Part shown: piece after piece, positions 10,620 through 22,617 of the stretch
How positions within the stretch are numbered: the stretch's first letter is position 1
Layout: every line of letters begins with the position of its first letter
NCBI GenBank assembly: GCA_900660155.1
Contig: CABFPE010000154.1
Span: 826,240 to 857,748 of the forward strand
Direction: 5' to 3'
Origin: Hofstenia miamia
Lineage: Eukaryota > Xenacoelomorpha > Acoela > Hofsteniidae
DNA length: 31,509 nt
The notes under the pieces: generated by a model
Database searches by the model: none
Seen by the model: the letters and a program-made list of their open reading frames with translations, nothing else
What the model was told of the DNA's origin: nothing
Position numbers and translations under genes: made by a program

Positions 10620-12100
10620 CTTGAGGACGAGATGTCAATTGAACTTGTTTCATCTTCTAAAGGCAAAGAGACAATGTTAATATGAAATTCATTATAATCG
10701 ATATTTTGGTTAGTAGAATGGCTAGGTTGTATACATATTGGCAGTTTAATTTTATTTAGGTTGGTCAGAATTTTCGGGTAGAGGTTGTTCCTCTATTATA
10801 TCAACTTGGCTGATATCATATTGTTCATTGTTATCATTTTTGATAAGAGTGAAATTTTTCATGTTGTCTATTCTTGTATCTTCTATGTTTTTAGTAGTTC
10901 ATTTGAAATTGTGAAAATTAGTGATTTTGCCAATGCTTAGTAAGAAGCTGTTGTGAGGTAATACTTTTTTTATTTCAAAAGGGCTGAACCAGTTTGTTGC
11001 CAGTTTTCAAACTTGCTTTTTGGTAGTAAAAACTCCAGGTTGGAATTGATAGTCTTGATCTCCGACTTTGTGTGGTTCCCCACACATAAACTTATAGTTG
11101 TTGATGAACAGCACTTTTCACAGTATTTGCACAGATAATTTTGTGGGTTCTCTGGAGTTTTTCAATAAGTTTTTTGCAATAGTCATTATCTATAGAGCTG
11201 TTGTAGTCTTTGAAGAGCATGCCAACTGGTGTTGGTGTTTCATGACCAAAGACGGCTTTGAAGAGAGTCTTTTTTTGTGGTTGCAAGAGTTGAGGTATTA
11301 TAGAAATACTCGATAATAGGTAGTACCTCACGCCAGTCTTTTTAGCCCCTATTTGTGATAGTTGCTTGCATAAGTTTGATGAGAGTTCTATTTAGTCATT
11401 CAACTCCTCCGTTAGCTTGTGGGTGGTGAGTCATTGTGTGATTATGTACAACTTCTAGATGTTTAATTAGGCACTGAAATACTTTGCTTTTGAATTGTAC
11501 ACCTTGATCCGTAATGAGATTTTCCATAGGGCAGAACACGCATATCCAATTATTTGTTACTCCATCAGCTACATGTTGTGCCTTTATATACCGGTATTTT
11601 AGTGGTACTTAGTAAAATTGTTTACTAATAGCAGAACATATGAGTAACCTTCCTCATCTTTAGATAGCTGTTCAATGTCCATGTTGCAGATCTGGTTCAT
11701 TCTTTCAGAAGTAATTTTTTCCAGTTCAAAATGTTGCTCTGAGTATCTGGATTTGTTCTGGAGGATGCACGTTACACACTTATTAATGACGTCCTCAATG
11801 GTTTTTCAGAGATATGTGGTAATGAACTGTTCATTTATAGTTTTTTAACTAGTTGAATAGAGAATACCATTTTTAGTAAGTAGCCATTTGTTTATTGTAG
11901 TATTTTGCTGCTATGCTGCTTTTGATATCTTTTCGTTTTTCAATTTTGTAAATAATTTCTTGCAAGATGACATCATTGCATTGCATCTCTGCTATTCCTT
12001 CTGGTGTTATCTCTTTGCATATAGTTATTGAGAGTATTGTTTTTCCATTTTTATCAACATTAATGTCTATAAGTTCTTCATATTGATTGCTGAGGATGAA
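10620..12100 (-). pseudogene. Integrase region of the minus-strand gypsy fossil
   Basis: The minus-strand reading includes a core end of the HPQANG type near 11430, then the FGHETPTPV block near 11230 that follows the catalytic core in many gypsy integrases. A C-terminal WFSPFEIKKVLPHNSFLLS segment lies near 10950. This domain inserts the cDNA copy into the host genome. It is a broken fossil. Confidence 0.75.
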
Positions 12101-13650
12101 GTTAACGTATCTTTTCATGCTCCAGTTTTTTAAGTTCTCTTTGGTATTGTGGTAGAGCAGTCCAAAGGTCTGCGTTTTTGTGCAGTCTGCCTTTCCTGTG
12201 TGTGATGGAAAAAGAAAAGTCGCTAAGATACTCGATCCATTTCACTATTATTGTTCTGTCCCCAGAGTATTTCTTGAGCCAACATAGGCTGCTATTATCC
12301 ATGCAAACAATGAATGATTTTTTCTGCCTAGGAAAAACTGACAGAAAGTTTTTAGAGATTCCATTAGCACCAGCATTAATAATTTGGTGACTCTTAGTTA
12401 AGTTCTGATGTTTGTAATTTTCTTGAGAAATACTGGATAGGTTTTTCCTCACCATCTTCGATTTAGCTAAGAGTCGGACCAATTGCAACTGTGCATGCAT
12501 TGGTGTCTACAATGAATGTATTGTTAGCTTTTGGGCTATTCAGCATAGGTATCCTTTTCATAATTGTTTTAGTTCATTTAGTACCTCTTGTGCTTTCCAA
12601 TACCATTTGAAGTCCTGTTTGCTTTTTAGTAAGTTAAACATGTTGTGGGTTTTCTCTGCAAGATTGGGTACAAATATGTGATAGTAATTTATGAATCCAA
12701 GGATTTGTTGCAGATCTTTTTTATTCATTGGAGGCTGAATTTATTCTATAAGTGATTTTGCATTGTTGGTTTTAATGTTTCCTGATTGAACAATTTGTCC
12801 AAGAAACGTGACCTTCTTTACTGTGAATGAGCATTTTTTGCATTGATACAGAGTCCCATCTTATATAGGAGGTTTGGGCTCCTATTCAGTCGTTGACTAT
12901 GTTCTTTGATGGCTATGGATGATATTAAGACGTCATCAATGTAAGTGGCAATACCATCTTCCATTTTTGGTTGTTCATTTAGAAGGACCTTTGTGACATA
13001 GCTTTGGAAGGTAGCAGGAGTGTTGCAGAGGACAAAGGCCCCATATAACCACTCAAACAATCCATAAAGCATAATGAAAGCTGTCTTTTCTAAATTGGAA
13101 TCTAGCATTGGAACTTGCTAATATGCTTTGCATAGGTCAATAGTTGAAAAGATTTTGTATTGTGGAGCGCCATATAGTATCTTATCAATAAGAGGAAGAG
13201 GGTAAGTGTCTTTGTTACTTATATTGTTTAGCATTCGAAAGTCTATACAGAGAAGGTATTTGTCACCTTGTTTGATGAAGACAGTAGATGAGGCGTACAG
13301 GGTCTTGCTTTTTCTGATTATACCATTGTTTAGTAATTTGCTGATGGTTCTTGCGTATTCTTCTTCTGTGGCACTCTGTGACAATGTTGGCAAATTGGTT
13401 TGTCAGAAATCATGTTGATTTCATGTTCTACACCAATGGCTTTGCCAACACTAATCTCAATTTTGTTGAATATTCCAGCATTGTTCTTCAGCACAGAATT
13501 TAGTTATAGTATAGTTTCAATTTGATGTTCATTTAAATGTGGGTGTGTCTCTTCTAATATAGGTCGAATGTCTTTGGTGCCATTGTTGTTTTGTTCTTAG
13601 CTGTGTTGCAAAGAAGATATTGATGTAATGACCAGACACGTTGATCAACC
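12100..13650 (-). pseudogene. Reverse transcriptase and RNase H region of the minus-strand gypsy fossil
   Basis: Recognisable blocks on the minus strand are IFNKIEISVGKAIG near 13460, then VFIKQGDKYLLCIDF near 13270, NTPATFQSYVTKVL near 13000 and TYIDDVLISS near 12930. FINYYHIFVPNLAEK in the connection region lies near 12680, followed by RNase H remnants to about 12100. The protein is of the same lineage as the plus-strand element but differs at many positions. It is a broken fossil. Confidence 0.88.
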
Positions 13651-14095
13651 TTGACTCATCCTTTTGCATATTCTCTTGCGACCAGCTGATTTCATTGGCA
13701 CATGTGTAGCATCATCCAAACTAATCAAAAGCTGTTAACGTTGATTAAGAAGAATAAGATCGAAAACAATTATGATTAAAAATTTATTGTAAAAATCTAT
13801 GATCAGTTTAGATTAATTTATACAATGCAACCAAGAAAAAACAAGTGTTATTAATTAGAGATTAGTATTTGTTGATAATAATATTGTTGTCGAAACAAGG
13901 GGGCAAAATCACTTCCATTATTTTTAGCTGACATTTTGGCAGACAAATTACTTAAAATTCAAAATCGACAGGTACTTTTCTGAACTACTAGAAATAGATT
14001 AAATTCAATGTAAGCAGTTGATAAAGAAATTCATTCAAAATTCTTATATTGTTTCCTTGTTACGGTTTTAATATTTAATACGATGTCAAGCTAAA
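13651..14095. other. Spacer between the two back-to-back retroelements
   Basis: This is AT-rich sequence without a recognised gene. A possible 44-bp exon lies at 13928-13971. The first bases may still contain worn sequence of the minus-strand element. Confidence 0.5.
13928..13971 (+). other. Possible small coding exon, unidentified
   Basis: A pyrimidine-rich acceptor ends in TTTTTAG at 13927, and a donor CAG|GTACTT follows at 13972. Between them one frame reads DILADKLLKIQNRQ, with phase 1 entry and phase 0 exit. No partner exon on the plus strand was found nearby, so this may be chance. Confidence 0.2.
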
Positions 14096-14825
14096 TGAGT
14101 TGTGTTTAGTAATGGTCTGGATCCATCACAGGAACGATTCTAGGTTCTTTGTGTCAAGCCAAAGAAAGTGCACTTAAGTTAGGAATAGGGGTTTTTATTC
14201 TAATTTAGTTGACTACCGATCATTATCTCACATGTATTAGAAATAACAAACTCGGAATAAGGCTAGCAAGTTAAACATAGGGATTTGTATTTATATTATT
14301 CTAGATCCAAATTGATGACGATAATGCGACCAATAATGTGACTGAGCATGTATCAGTTATTAGATGTAGGATAGGAAGCTGCTATATATTAGATTAGTTT
14401 ATTAAAGCCAATATATTTCGGTAATTGCTATACATAATATTAACTACGCAGCTAGTAACAAGTCAGGTTGCAGGTACATGAAACACTTTTACAACTAGAG
14501 ATTAAGTCGAGTTGTGTCTTGTCTTGAGTATACAGTGAGCTAGAATAGGGTCCACATAAGTGATATTGATGGGCTGAGAAGTGGAACGCATCAAAGTGGA
14601 TCATCAGCGAATGAGTGAAACTGGATGTGGAGATCAGCTTTGGGGAGATACTGCGTGGCTTCGTCACCTAAATAATGGATAGTTATGTTTTGTTAATTTA
14701 AGTTAGTGGAACTAAGTGAAAGCTAAAGCAGTGTTAAGTTAGTAAATCCCTACCCGTAAGTACACAACCAATGTTATAAAGTAACACAGGAGAAACAGCG
14801 ACAAGGCCTGGTAGAGGATGTTACA
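14096..14825 (+). repeat. Probable 5' LTR of the plus-strand gypsy element
   Basis: The non-coding block in front of the plus-strand gag region ends in ...GATGTTACA at 14825, directly before a tRNA primer-binding-like sequence. That fixes the right edge well. The left edge is placed at TGAGTTGTG (14096) because LTRs usually start with TG, and this edge is uncertain. No matching 3' copy was found after 20026. Confidence 0.45.
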
Positions 14826-14842
14826 TGGCGACTGTGACAGCC
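14826..14842 (+). other. tRNA primer-binding site
   Basis: TGGCGACTGTGACAGCC follows the presumed LTR end without a gap. It resembles the TGGCGACCGTGACA-type primer sites used by mdg1/412-like gypsy elements, complementary to the 3' end of a tRNA-Arg. The tRNA identity is from memory of that lineage. Confidence 0.6.
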
Positions 14843-15088
14843 AAGAAGAACAGGCAAATGGAAAAGAATTTCTTTTATCTACTGGAGGCAAGTAGTTGCT
14901 TCTTAGCAGAATACAAAGAATCTCTTCTAAAGCCAAGGAAACATTTAGTGGAACAACTCGCACACTTTGAAATTATCTACGAATAAAAGTGGAATTATAA
15001 GCGCCATGACAACAACATGAGAAGTAAACAGTCAACAAAGAGATTTACCCAAACTTAGAATAATGCACTCTAACAGGATCCTGGAATC

Positions 15089-16706
15089 GTGACCAAGAAG
15101 GGGCACCACTACAAACCAGATGAAAGAATGACAGAAGGAAAAAAAGGCAGTGCAAAGAAAACAACACCTAGGATAGTAACCCCCAGAGCTACATGCTTAT
15201 CATCATATTCTGGAGAGAACTCATCCTCGGATACGGAATTCCAGTCTCTACACTCAGCCCCCAAGAGAAATCCCCAAGAAATAATCGAGATGCTAAAAAG
15301 AAGTCAAGAAACGGACGCACTCTTGAGGAGTGAAATAGAACAATTAACCAAGAAATTTATACAGATGGAGCAACAGAGCAAAATTATTTTAAATGAAATC
15401 AAGATTGACATGGAAATGAGATTAAAACTCTTACTCAACAATTATCAGAATCTAACAAAAGATTCTTGGAGCAAAATCAGCAATGGCAAGAAAAAAATCA
15501 GTGATTGGAAAGAGAGAACAGACAACTGATAGAAGATAACCATATACAATCAGAAGAACTCGAGCAACTAAGAGATAAATTGAGATTACTACAATTGAAC
15601 AAAGAGGAAAATCGAGGGAATGTACACACCCACGAAATAGAATTTTGAACAAGGAAAGAGTGCGTTGCAAGCACCACCCATGACAGCAGAAAAAAGAACA
15701 AGATATGAGGAATTGGACGAAGAAATGAATGCAGATAATCAGAAATTCATAAACAAAATTACAAGAGTAGTGACCACCCAGTTACAGGAGGAGAACACAA
15801 TTATAAATCACAACAAACCAAGGTATGAAAGTTCAATATTACCACGGAATATAACTAATGACACTATACCCTGCAAGGCAACACTACTGAAATTCAATGG
15901 GAGGGTAGATGGATATAATACAACATTTGTCGAATGGTTGCAAATCTTTGAGATCACAATGGCAGAAAGAAAATTGAGCCAGCAAGCAGCAGCAAGACTT
16001 ACCACTGTACCTGACGGGAACAGCCTACCAGTACTATTTGTTACTGGATACAGAAACGAAAAGGAACTACGAACTACTTATAGGTGATTTCATAGATTAC
16101 TATGAAAATGAACGTTTTAAAAACCAGTATTGAATAATCTTAAACACTACAAAAATGAAGAAAACTGATGACATATGAAACTACATTCAACAAGTCAAGC
16201 GATTAGTGATGTTAAGCTCAAGAGAAAACAGATACTCGAAATACAATCTGTTCTCACATATATGCAAAGGAATGCCAGAGAGTATCAGAACACAATTTGA
16301 AATTAAGTGCGACATAGACGACAACATCGAGAAGATGATCAGAAAAGCAGTCGACATCCAAGCAATGATCAAGAACAATGCATGAATCTACGAGAAAGCT
16401 GCCTGGCATAGAGAGACACCCACATGGAGAAGCAATTTAAAACTGCGACCTCTGAGTAAGCCATACAATGAAAACAAACCAGAAAAAATCATAAAGATCA
16501 AAGGAAAGGATGGGAAGACTAGAAAAATAAGAGAAAAGGACGTCAAGAGCTACAGTTGTGAACAGAAGGGTCACAAAAAACCTGATTGCACTAAACAAAT
16601 AAACGTAATTGGAGAGGAAGAAGCTTATTACAAGGAGGAAGATTTGATAGAATCGGAAAACGAAATGAATGAAGTATCACAGACCGACTATGAGTCAGAA
16701 AACTAG
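15089..16706 (+). pseudogene. gag region of the plus-strand gypsy fossil
   Basis: An N-terminal charged, coiled-coil-like stretch (15089-15529) is followed by a capsid-like stretch with FNGRVDGYNTTFVEWLQIFE (about 15892-15951). Near 16550 a zinc-knuckle-like remnant (SYSCEQKGHKKPDC) lies before an acidic tail. Gag would form the particle shell and bind the RNA genome. It is broken in several places. Confidence 0.75.
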
Positions 16707-16736
16707 CTAGAGACTCATAAAAACCTTGCATCAATA

Positions 16737-17078
16737 ATGATCCTGACAAATCTTGATACTATAAATACAATAAAAATAACGATTAATGGTGTAATAACGA
16801 AAGCAACAATTGACACTGGAGCAGCAACTTCAATAATTACAGATGAGTGTGCAACAAAGTTGGGTTTCAAATGTAAAGAATTGAATAGCTGCAATAAACG
16901 ATTGATTAATGCATCAGAAGACTATATCGATACAAAAGGAATAATAAATGCAGTACAGATGAGAATAGCAAACACAACATTTGAGCAATCACTGGTAGTG
17001 GTGGATACTCACAACAACCTGCTACTGTATGAGGTTATATTGGGCAACGACTTCCTGAAAAAAATTGAAGTGTCATAA
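16737..17078 (+). pseudogene. Aspartic protease region of the plus-strand gypsy fossil
   Basis: The open stretch reads ITKATIDTGAATSIITDEC around the DTGA active-site motif and ends in VILGNDFLKK, the usual ILGxDFL block of retroelement proteases. It would cut the polyprotein. It belongs to a broken element. Confidence 0.85.
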
Positions 17079-17461
17079 ATTACGCAAATAGGACAATAAA
17101 AATGAAAGAGGAAGAAATTGAAATCAAAGAGGAGGAAGGAAGACACAAAACGATCACATTCGAATTGCAGGAAGACATTCATCTACAGCCACATCAATGG
17201 AGGATGCATACAATAGAGACGGAACACCCAATAACAGCTGACATAATGCTATATGACAATAAGGGAATCAATACGAAGAGAGTATCAATGCCATCCAGTG
17301 TTTGCACAGCTAAGAATGGAAAGGGGAGAGTACCAATCCTCAATGAAACAAACTGAAATGCTAACTTAAAGAAATCTCAAGTAAGGATATACGGAAAATA
17401 CATCAAATCCAACATCAGACTCATTTGGAAAGCTATAGAGGACAAAGATGGAGCGAGTAAT

Positions 17462-18400
17462 TTGCATGGTCGACTCAAGGACAATTGGACGAACACCATC
17501 GAAGTTGCAAGTACTCCCAAAGGCCGACTCAAGGGCATAGGGATGAAAGCAAATGAAGAAGATGCGTACAGAATACCAGAAATAAGAAATGAGGATTATC
17601 CACACTTGGAAGAGAAAGAAATTACACAACTAAGAAAGATGTTGGAAAGACATAAACATATATTCAATTACAGAGAAATAAGTGTAGGACAAGCAGTAGG
17701 CGAGAAGCACAATATAGTTACAACAACTGGTAAACCTATCAAGTTGACAGTAAGAAGAGTACCTGAGCAGATTAAAGACGAATATAACCTTATACTAGAG
17801 GAATTAATTGATAACAAAATCGTTCACCCAAGTGAAAGCCCGTATGCAGCACCAACAGTATTTGTGAAGCAAGGAGACAAATATCGCTTATGCATAGACT
17901 TCTGCAAATAAACAAGGTAACGAAAAAAGTCTCATATCCTCTCCCACGAATAGAGGACATGCTTTATGAGGCAAGCAAGCACAAATACTTCACAACATTA
18001 GACATATGCAAGGCATACTGGCAAGTGAAAATGGAAGAAGACAATATCGAGAAAACAGCATTCATAACACCATATGGGTTGTAAGAATGGATATATATGG
18101 CGTTCGGACTATGCAACGCACCGGCAACCTTTCAAAGATGCATCACAAAAGTGCTGAAGAACAAGACACACAGAATGGAAGACGGAGTTGACGCATACAT
18201 AGACGATATAATAGTAACAAGTGATACAATACAAGAACACTTGGAAAAATTAGAAAGAACTTTAATGATATTGGAGAAAGCAGGACTCTGCATTAACAGG
18301 AACAAGTGTGACACACTAAAGGAGAAAATAGTATTCTTGGGAAGAATGATTGAGAAAGGCAGGATATGTATGAAAGACAATGTGAGGAAGATGATCTGAA
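17462..18400 (+). pseudogene. Reverse transcriptase region of the plus-strand gypsy fossil
   Basis: The blocks in order are HKHIFNYREISVGQAVG, VFVKQGDKYRLCIDF, FTTLDICKAYWQVKM, MAFGLCNAPATFQRCITKVL and AYIDDIIVTSD (the YIDD catalytic box), then GLCINRNKCD. This is a Ty3/gypsy reverse transcriptase. It is broken in several places. Confidence 0.9.
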
Positions 18401-19100
18401 AATAGGAAAGCCAAATAATAAGAAAGACATACAAAGGATAATGGGATTCTTCAACTATTATGGCACTTTTATCGCTGGGAAGACAGCCAAAATGACTAAG
18501 TTAATGAGAAAATCAGTACCATTCGTATGGACATGGCAAGAGCATGAGGAACTAGATAACATCAAAGAAGAATTACCCAAATTGCCATCTCTGAACACGC
18601 CAGAGTACAATGAGCAATTCATATTAGACTGCGATGCAAGTAAAGTAGCGATTGGAGCAACATTAGGACAAATGAAAAATGGAAAGGAGGTTCCCATACA
18701 GTTCTTCAGCCAAAAACTAAAGCCAGCTGAGGAAAACTACGGATCAACCAAGGTGGAGATGTTGGCACTGATTGAGAGTATCAAAAAATTCAGGCATTTC
18801 CTGATCATAAGAGAATTTGGAGTACGCATGGATAACATCAGACTAGCCTGGTTGAAGAAGTTTTCAGGGGATAAATCCGGGATAGCGTCACGATGGATTG
18901 AGTATTTAAACGAATTTACGTTCTCAATCGAACACTGGAAAGGTACCTTACACAACAATAGACATTTGGACGTCATTACCGGAATACCAAAGAGATGCAG
19001 CAAACTAGAAGAGGAGAAAAAGCAGTTTCAGTTTCTACCACACACTGAATATGAGGGATTGCCTGAGATAAACGTGGATAAGAAGGGGCAAGTGGTGTAA
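18400..19100 (+). pseudogene. Tether and RNase H region of the plus-strand gypsy fossil
   Basis: The stretch reads IMGFFNYYGTFIAGKTAKM in the connection region, then FILDCDASKVAIGATLGQ of RNase H, followed by the PIQFFSQKLKPAEENYGSTK block. RNase H would degrade the RNA strand of the hybrid. It is part of a broken element. Confidence 0.88.
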
Positions 19101-19109
19101 CCAATACTA

Positions 19110-20026
19110 ATGAGAGAGGAAATATCTGAACAAGATATAGTAGAAAAGCAGAGGGATGACATGATCCTTAGTAAGACCATAAAAAAGATAAAAGAACCCC
19201 AAACAATACTGTTGAAACTAACAGCAAGTTACTACGAATGTTACAAATGGAGGATCAACAATAATGGATTACTGTATGTAGAAGCCCACAACAACAGGAT
19301 TGCAATACTCGATTATTTCAAGAGGGAGTTGATAAGGAAAATACACGAAAAGGGCTGCCTGGCAATTATACAAATGAAGAAAACCTTTAATGAAAGATTC
19401 ATAACAACAGCAATGAGGAAAGTTATGGAGGATATATTCAAAAAGTGCACTACATGCCTACTACACAATAAGCAGCACTTCCCAATACAAAGGGCACACC
19501 TGGAGAAAATCATTGCAATGCAACCGAATGAGATAATCCACATAGACCTGGAAATGCTGTTGAAAGACGAAGAGGGTTATCAACACTTACTGGTAATGGT
19601 GGACAATTTTACGAAATACGCAAGAATAATCCCAATGAAAAATACGACAGCAGAAACAACAGTGGAAATTGTATTAAAAGAATGGATTTTACGATTCGGC
19701 CCAATGGAAACAATAATAACTGACAAGGGACCCCATTTGAGAGTGGGCTATTCCAAGAAATGGCAAGGCTTCTAGAAATAATAAGCGAATGGACGACAGC
19801 CTATCATCCACATGCCAACGGAGCCGTAGAGAGGCTCAATCAAACACTAATCAAGTTAATAAGAGTGGCGACATCAAGAATTGGAGGAAATCAATGGAGA
19901 GAGGTCATCGAGATAGTAGAGTATTTTTATAATACGTCGGTACATTTGACAACAGGAATGACACCATTCCAAGTGATGTTTGGAAGAGAGGCAGCAACAC
20001 CCTTATCAATGCAATGCGCCAACTAG
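19110..20026 (+). pseudogene. Integrase region of the plus-strand gypsy fossil, truncated
   Basis: A zinc-binding-like N-terminal segment ends in KKCTTCLLHNKQ. The catalytic core shows IIHIDLEML, MVDNFTKYARIIPMKN and ETIITDKGP, then TAYHPHANGAVERLNQTL. The region ends at FGREAATPLSMQC, where recognisable element sequence stops. It is broken and lacks the C-terminal part. Confidence 0.88.
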
Positions 20027-21590
20027 AGCAAAAGCCTCTTTAATTGTAAGAGTCTGTTGTGGTAGTCTATTAAGCAGTTTCTTCCTAGAGCAATTGTTGA
20101 TTTGTTAAATGTCATTATCAATATCATTATTCTCAAAACGATTTTTCATGTCTTGTGGAAGGCAGGCATGTACGTAGAAGAAAAGATCTTACTTGTAGTA
20201 GCATCCCCCCTTTGGTGATAGTCTTAGCAGTCTGTCTACTTTATAAATACAATTGATAATATACTCGTCTTTCTGCAGTTTATAACTGTAAAGCTGGTTG
20301 CAATATTGTTTGCATGAACATTCGTTTTCAAATTGGTTAGTCATTGCTTCCGCTAATTTATCTGTCTTTCAGAAAGAGTGGGAGCTGTGTTGTTCCATTT
20401 TCTTGCATACTGTTCTGCCGCACTAAGTATATCTTTAACAGTATGAGCAATTTGCAAAATGTTTGTCCCTTTATATCAAACTTTTTTTCCTTAAGGTAGT
20501 AACATTGAAATGATTGAGATCCATTGTTTCTTTACACAGTCATTGGTCAGCATCTAGCATCATTAGGGTTTGTATAACATTAGCCAGAACGACCAAGTTA
20601 TTCCATACTAATTTACTAGCATCTACTATTGAGTACGCAAAAAGATTCCATTTACCATTTAGTAAGCAATTAGAATGAGAAATACAAATGTACAATTTCA
20701 GCAAAACATTATAATGAATACAGTAGTAACGATTGAGAATAAACAGCGGAGAAGTGTAATAGCATATAATTGATTACTACGGAGGAATTGAAATACACAT
20801 GGCGATTACTGCTTAAGCCGAGCACTGATTCAGTCATCAAATTAAACAATTTTCAAAAATGAAGCAATGCTAGGGCTGAGTTCAGGACAGGATAAAAACA
20901 AGACAGTATAAAAGGATAATTTTAAAATAAGGATAAAATCAGGATAACAGGATTTAAAAATTTGTTGGAGAAAATTGCAAAACATGAAAGTCATCCTCTA
21001 CATAAAGAGTTGAAATTATTTCAAAATAGCAGAACAAGGCAGAAAGTTAAAATACCTAAATGTTATATTACCGTCTTTAAAAATCATTTATCTATGCAGC
21101 TCATCAATTTTTGTTAAATGGAACTTATCCTGAGTTCCTATAGTATATATATTAACTGTTTATTCCATTTTACATGTAACTTTGTTGAACACACACACAT
21201 ACACACAACAGGATTGTCATTGAAAGTAATTTTAAAAATGTGACCTCCTCATCCGCATATACTCATAGTATTTTCTGGATCAATTTTTAACTTTATGTAG
21301 CCAATGGTATTCACTTATTACATTTTTTTCAAAATTTGGATGGAACTAATATCTCTAGTTGAAAATAACAGTGTCAAAAATATCACACACATTATGTTGG
21401 GGAGCTCACTGTGGGGAGGTGTCTTTTAGTTCTTAACTGTTTAAATCTCTAGCAAGCGCGTAAAGCTAATACATATCAATCAAACTTACTGTTTCACAAA
21501 TAAACAAAATAAACCTTTGATCTTTTGCTTTATACATAATCAGCTAATGTTTTCTATTTATTTTAGTATTGTTAACTTACTGTTACAAAA
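20027..21590. other. Non-coding stretch with an unidentified worn coding remnant
   Basis: On the minus strand at about 20030-20620 the sequence keeps protein-like stretches such as AHTVKDILSAAEQYARKWNN and QLYSYKLQKDEYIINCIYKV in different frames. This is a broken coding relic of unknown family. The rest is AT-rich with a short CA-rich repeat near 21188-21208. No long terminal repeat of the preceding element was found. Confidence 0.4.
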
Positions 21591-22482
21591 ATGACATCAA
21601 AGCACTCAGTGCATGGACAGTTCAACAACAAATTTTTCTATAAAAATGATGAACAAAAGTGTGTTTTTTGTTGGAATGCGGAAAAAAAGTAAAGCACAGT
21701 AATTCTCCCTGAGTGGCTAATCTTAAATATTGGGATAACATTCACCAAGGCAGAAATTTGGCAAGCAGCTCAAAGTTGATATCCACACTTGACTCTCATT
21801 TTACGTCTACGTCAAATTTGTCACCAGTACTGCAAGACAAATTAGGCCTAACGAAAAGACTTAGTCTTTGGTTTGCAGAGTCTGGTCGACCAACAAGCAT
21901 GGTTGAAGATGTTGTGCTCAAAAGCTGTTTGGAATTAGTTTCGGTCAAAAATGTTATCATACGGATATGGAAAACTGTTGTTAAATATCAACAAATTCTG
22001 TACGAGAAGATGCAAAAAGAGATTGAATAAACTCTAGAGAAGGCAGTTATTTCAGTATTATTTGCGATTACTGGAAAAGTGTTGCCAATAAATCGTATCT
22101 TGGTGTTAAATGTCATTGCATTGATGACTGGCGGCTATACTCTCAATGTCATGGAGTTAGTCACATTCACGAGTCTCACACAGGAGAGAGTATGAAGAGC
22201 GATATTGAAGGAATTTTGCAAGACTAGAAAATTTTTTCACAAGGTTAACGTTTTCATGACCAATGCTGCTAGCAATATACGATAGGCTTTGCGTCTAATA
22301 ATTGATGAGTATATGGATGAATCTGACGATGCAACAGAAAGGGTGTTACTTCCCTTGCTTACCGAAAATTCACTTCTGTGTTGCGCCCATGCACTCCACA
22401 AAACTCCATTAAGCAAGCTGCAAAAAACCCGGCTACAACTGTTAAGCTGATTACTAAAGTTCGCAAAGTTGTGTCTCACATG
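21591..22482 (+). mobile_element. hAT transposase relic (ZBED-like)
   Basis: The relic opens MTSKHSVHGQFNNKFFYKND, then QKCVFCWNAEKK, a BED-type zinc-finger start. It continues SGRPTSMVEDVVLKSCLELV and KYQQILYEKMQKEIE, the conserved block before the catalytic core. Further remnants are YLGVKCHCIDDW and HESHTGESMKSDIEGI, then LLCCAHALHKTPLSKLQ, equivalent to the CAxHxLxL block. The frame changes repeatedly, and stops occur (for example after EKK near 21690 and at 22028-22030), so it is inactive. The C-terminal dimerisation part is missing. The sequence switches directly to a caspase exon copy at about 22483. No terminal repeats were identified. Confidence 0.8.
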
Positions 22483-22617
22483 ACTTTCGTTTTGGTACAT
22501 TTTATATCTTAACTCTTTGAAAAGATTTTGAAGATTATCACCATCTACTTTATTCTGATACGAATTCTTAGTCCTAAGCACATAACGTACTAAACACTTT
22601 CAAAAACCTTTCTCGTT
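22483..22617 (-). pseudogene. Decayed copy of the caspase p20 exon
   Basis: The minus-strand reading NKVDGDNLQNLFKELRYKMY, then QNESH, matches the start of caspase exon 1261-1640. The splice acceptor (AAG before 22617) and some 100 bases of intron beyond it are also similar, so this is a DNA-level duplication and not a retrocopy. It carries an insertion of about 11 bases near 22590 that shifts the frame and brings in a stop. It ends where hAT sequence begins, before the catalytic His and Cys. It cannot encode an active protease. Confidence 0.85.

Larger units (their letters stand above)
9125..13650 (-). mobile_element. Ty3/gypsy LTR retrotransposon fossil, minus strand
   Basis: Read on the minus strand, the order of parts is reverse transcriptase (about 13650-12800), RNase H and tether (about 12800-12100), integrase (about 12100-10620, with its C-terminal tail) and a further open region at 10550-9125 in the position of a third (env-like) gene. 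The reverse transcriptase shows KYLLCIDFRMLNN and the YIDD box. The RNase H to integrase order is that of Ty3/gypsy. No gag region or clear long terminal repeat is seen, so both ends appear lost or worn. It is broken in well over ten places and is old. It is related to, but clearly different from, the plus-strand element at 14096-20026. Confidence 0.9.
14096..20026 (+). mobile_element. Ty3/gypsy LTR retrotransposon fossil, plus strand, 3' end missing
   Basis: The parts are in the usual gypsy order: probable 5' LTR (14096-14825), primer-binding site (14826), gag (about 15089-16700), protease (16737-17078), reverse transcriptase (about 17460-18400), RNase H (about 18400-19100) and integrase (19110-20026). 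The element stops within the integrase C-terminal region. The integrase tail and 3' LTR are not seen. It is broken in roughly ten places and is old, though its domains are still easy to recognise. It lies divergently, back to back with the minus-strand element. Confidence 0.92.

Noticed and set aside
12178-12390. Plus-strand open frames within 9125-13650
   Set aside because: They are shadows of the minus-strand retroelement domains.
20027-21590. 3' LTR of the plus-strand gypsy element
   Set aside because: No segment here resembles 14096-14825 or has a polypurine tract followed by TG in a convincing place.
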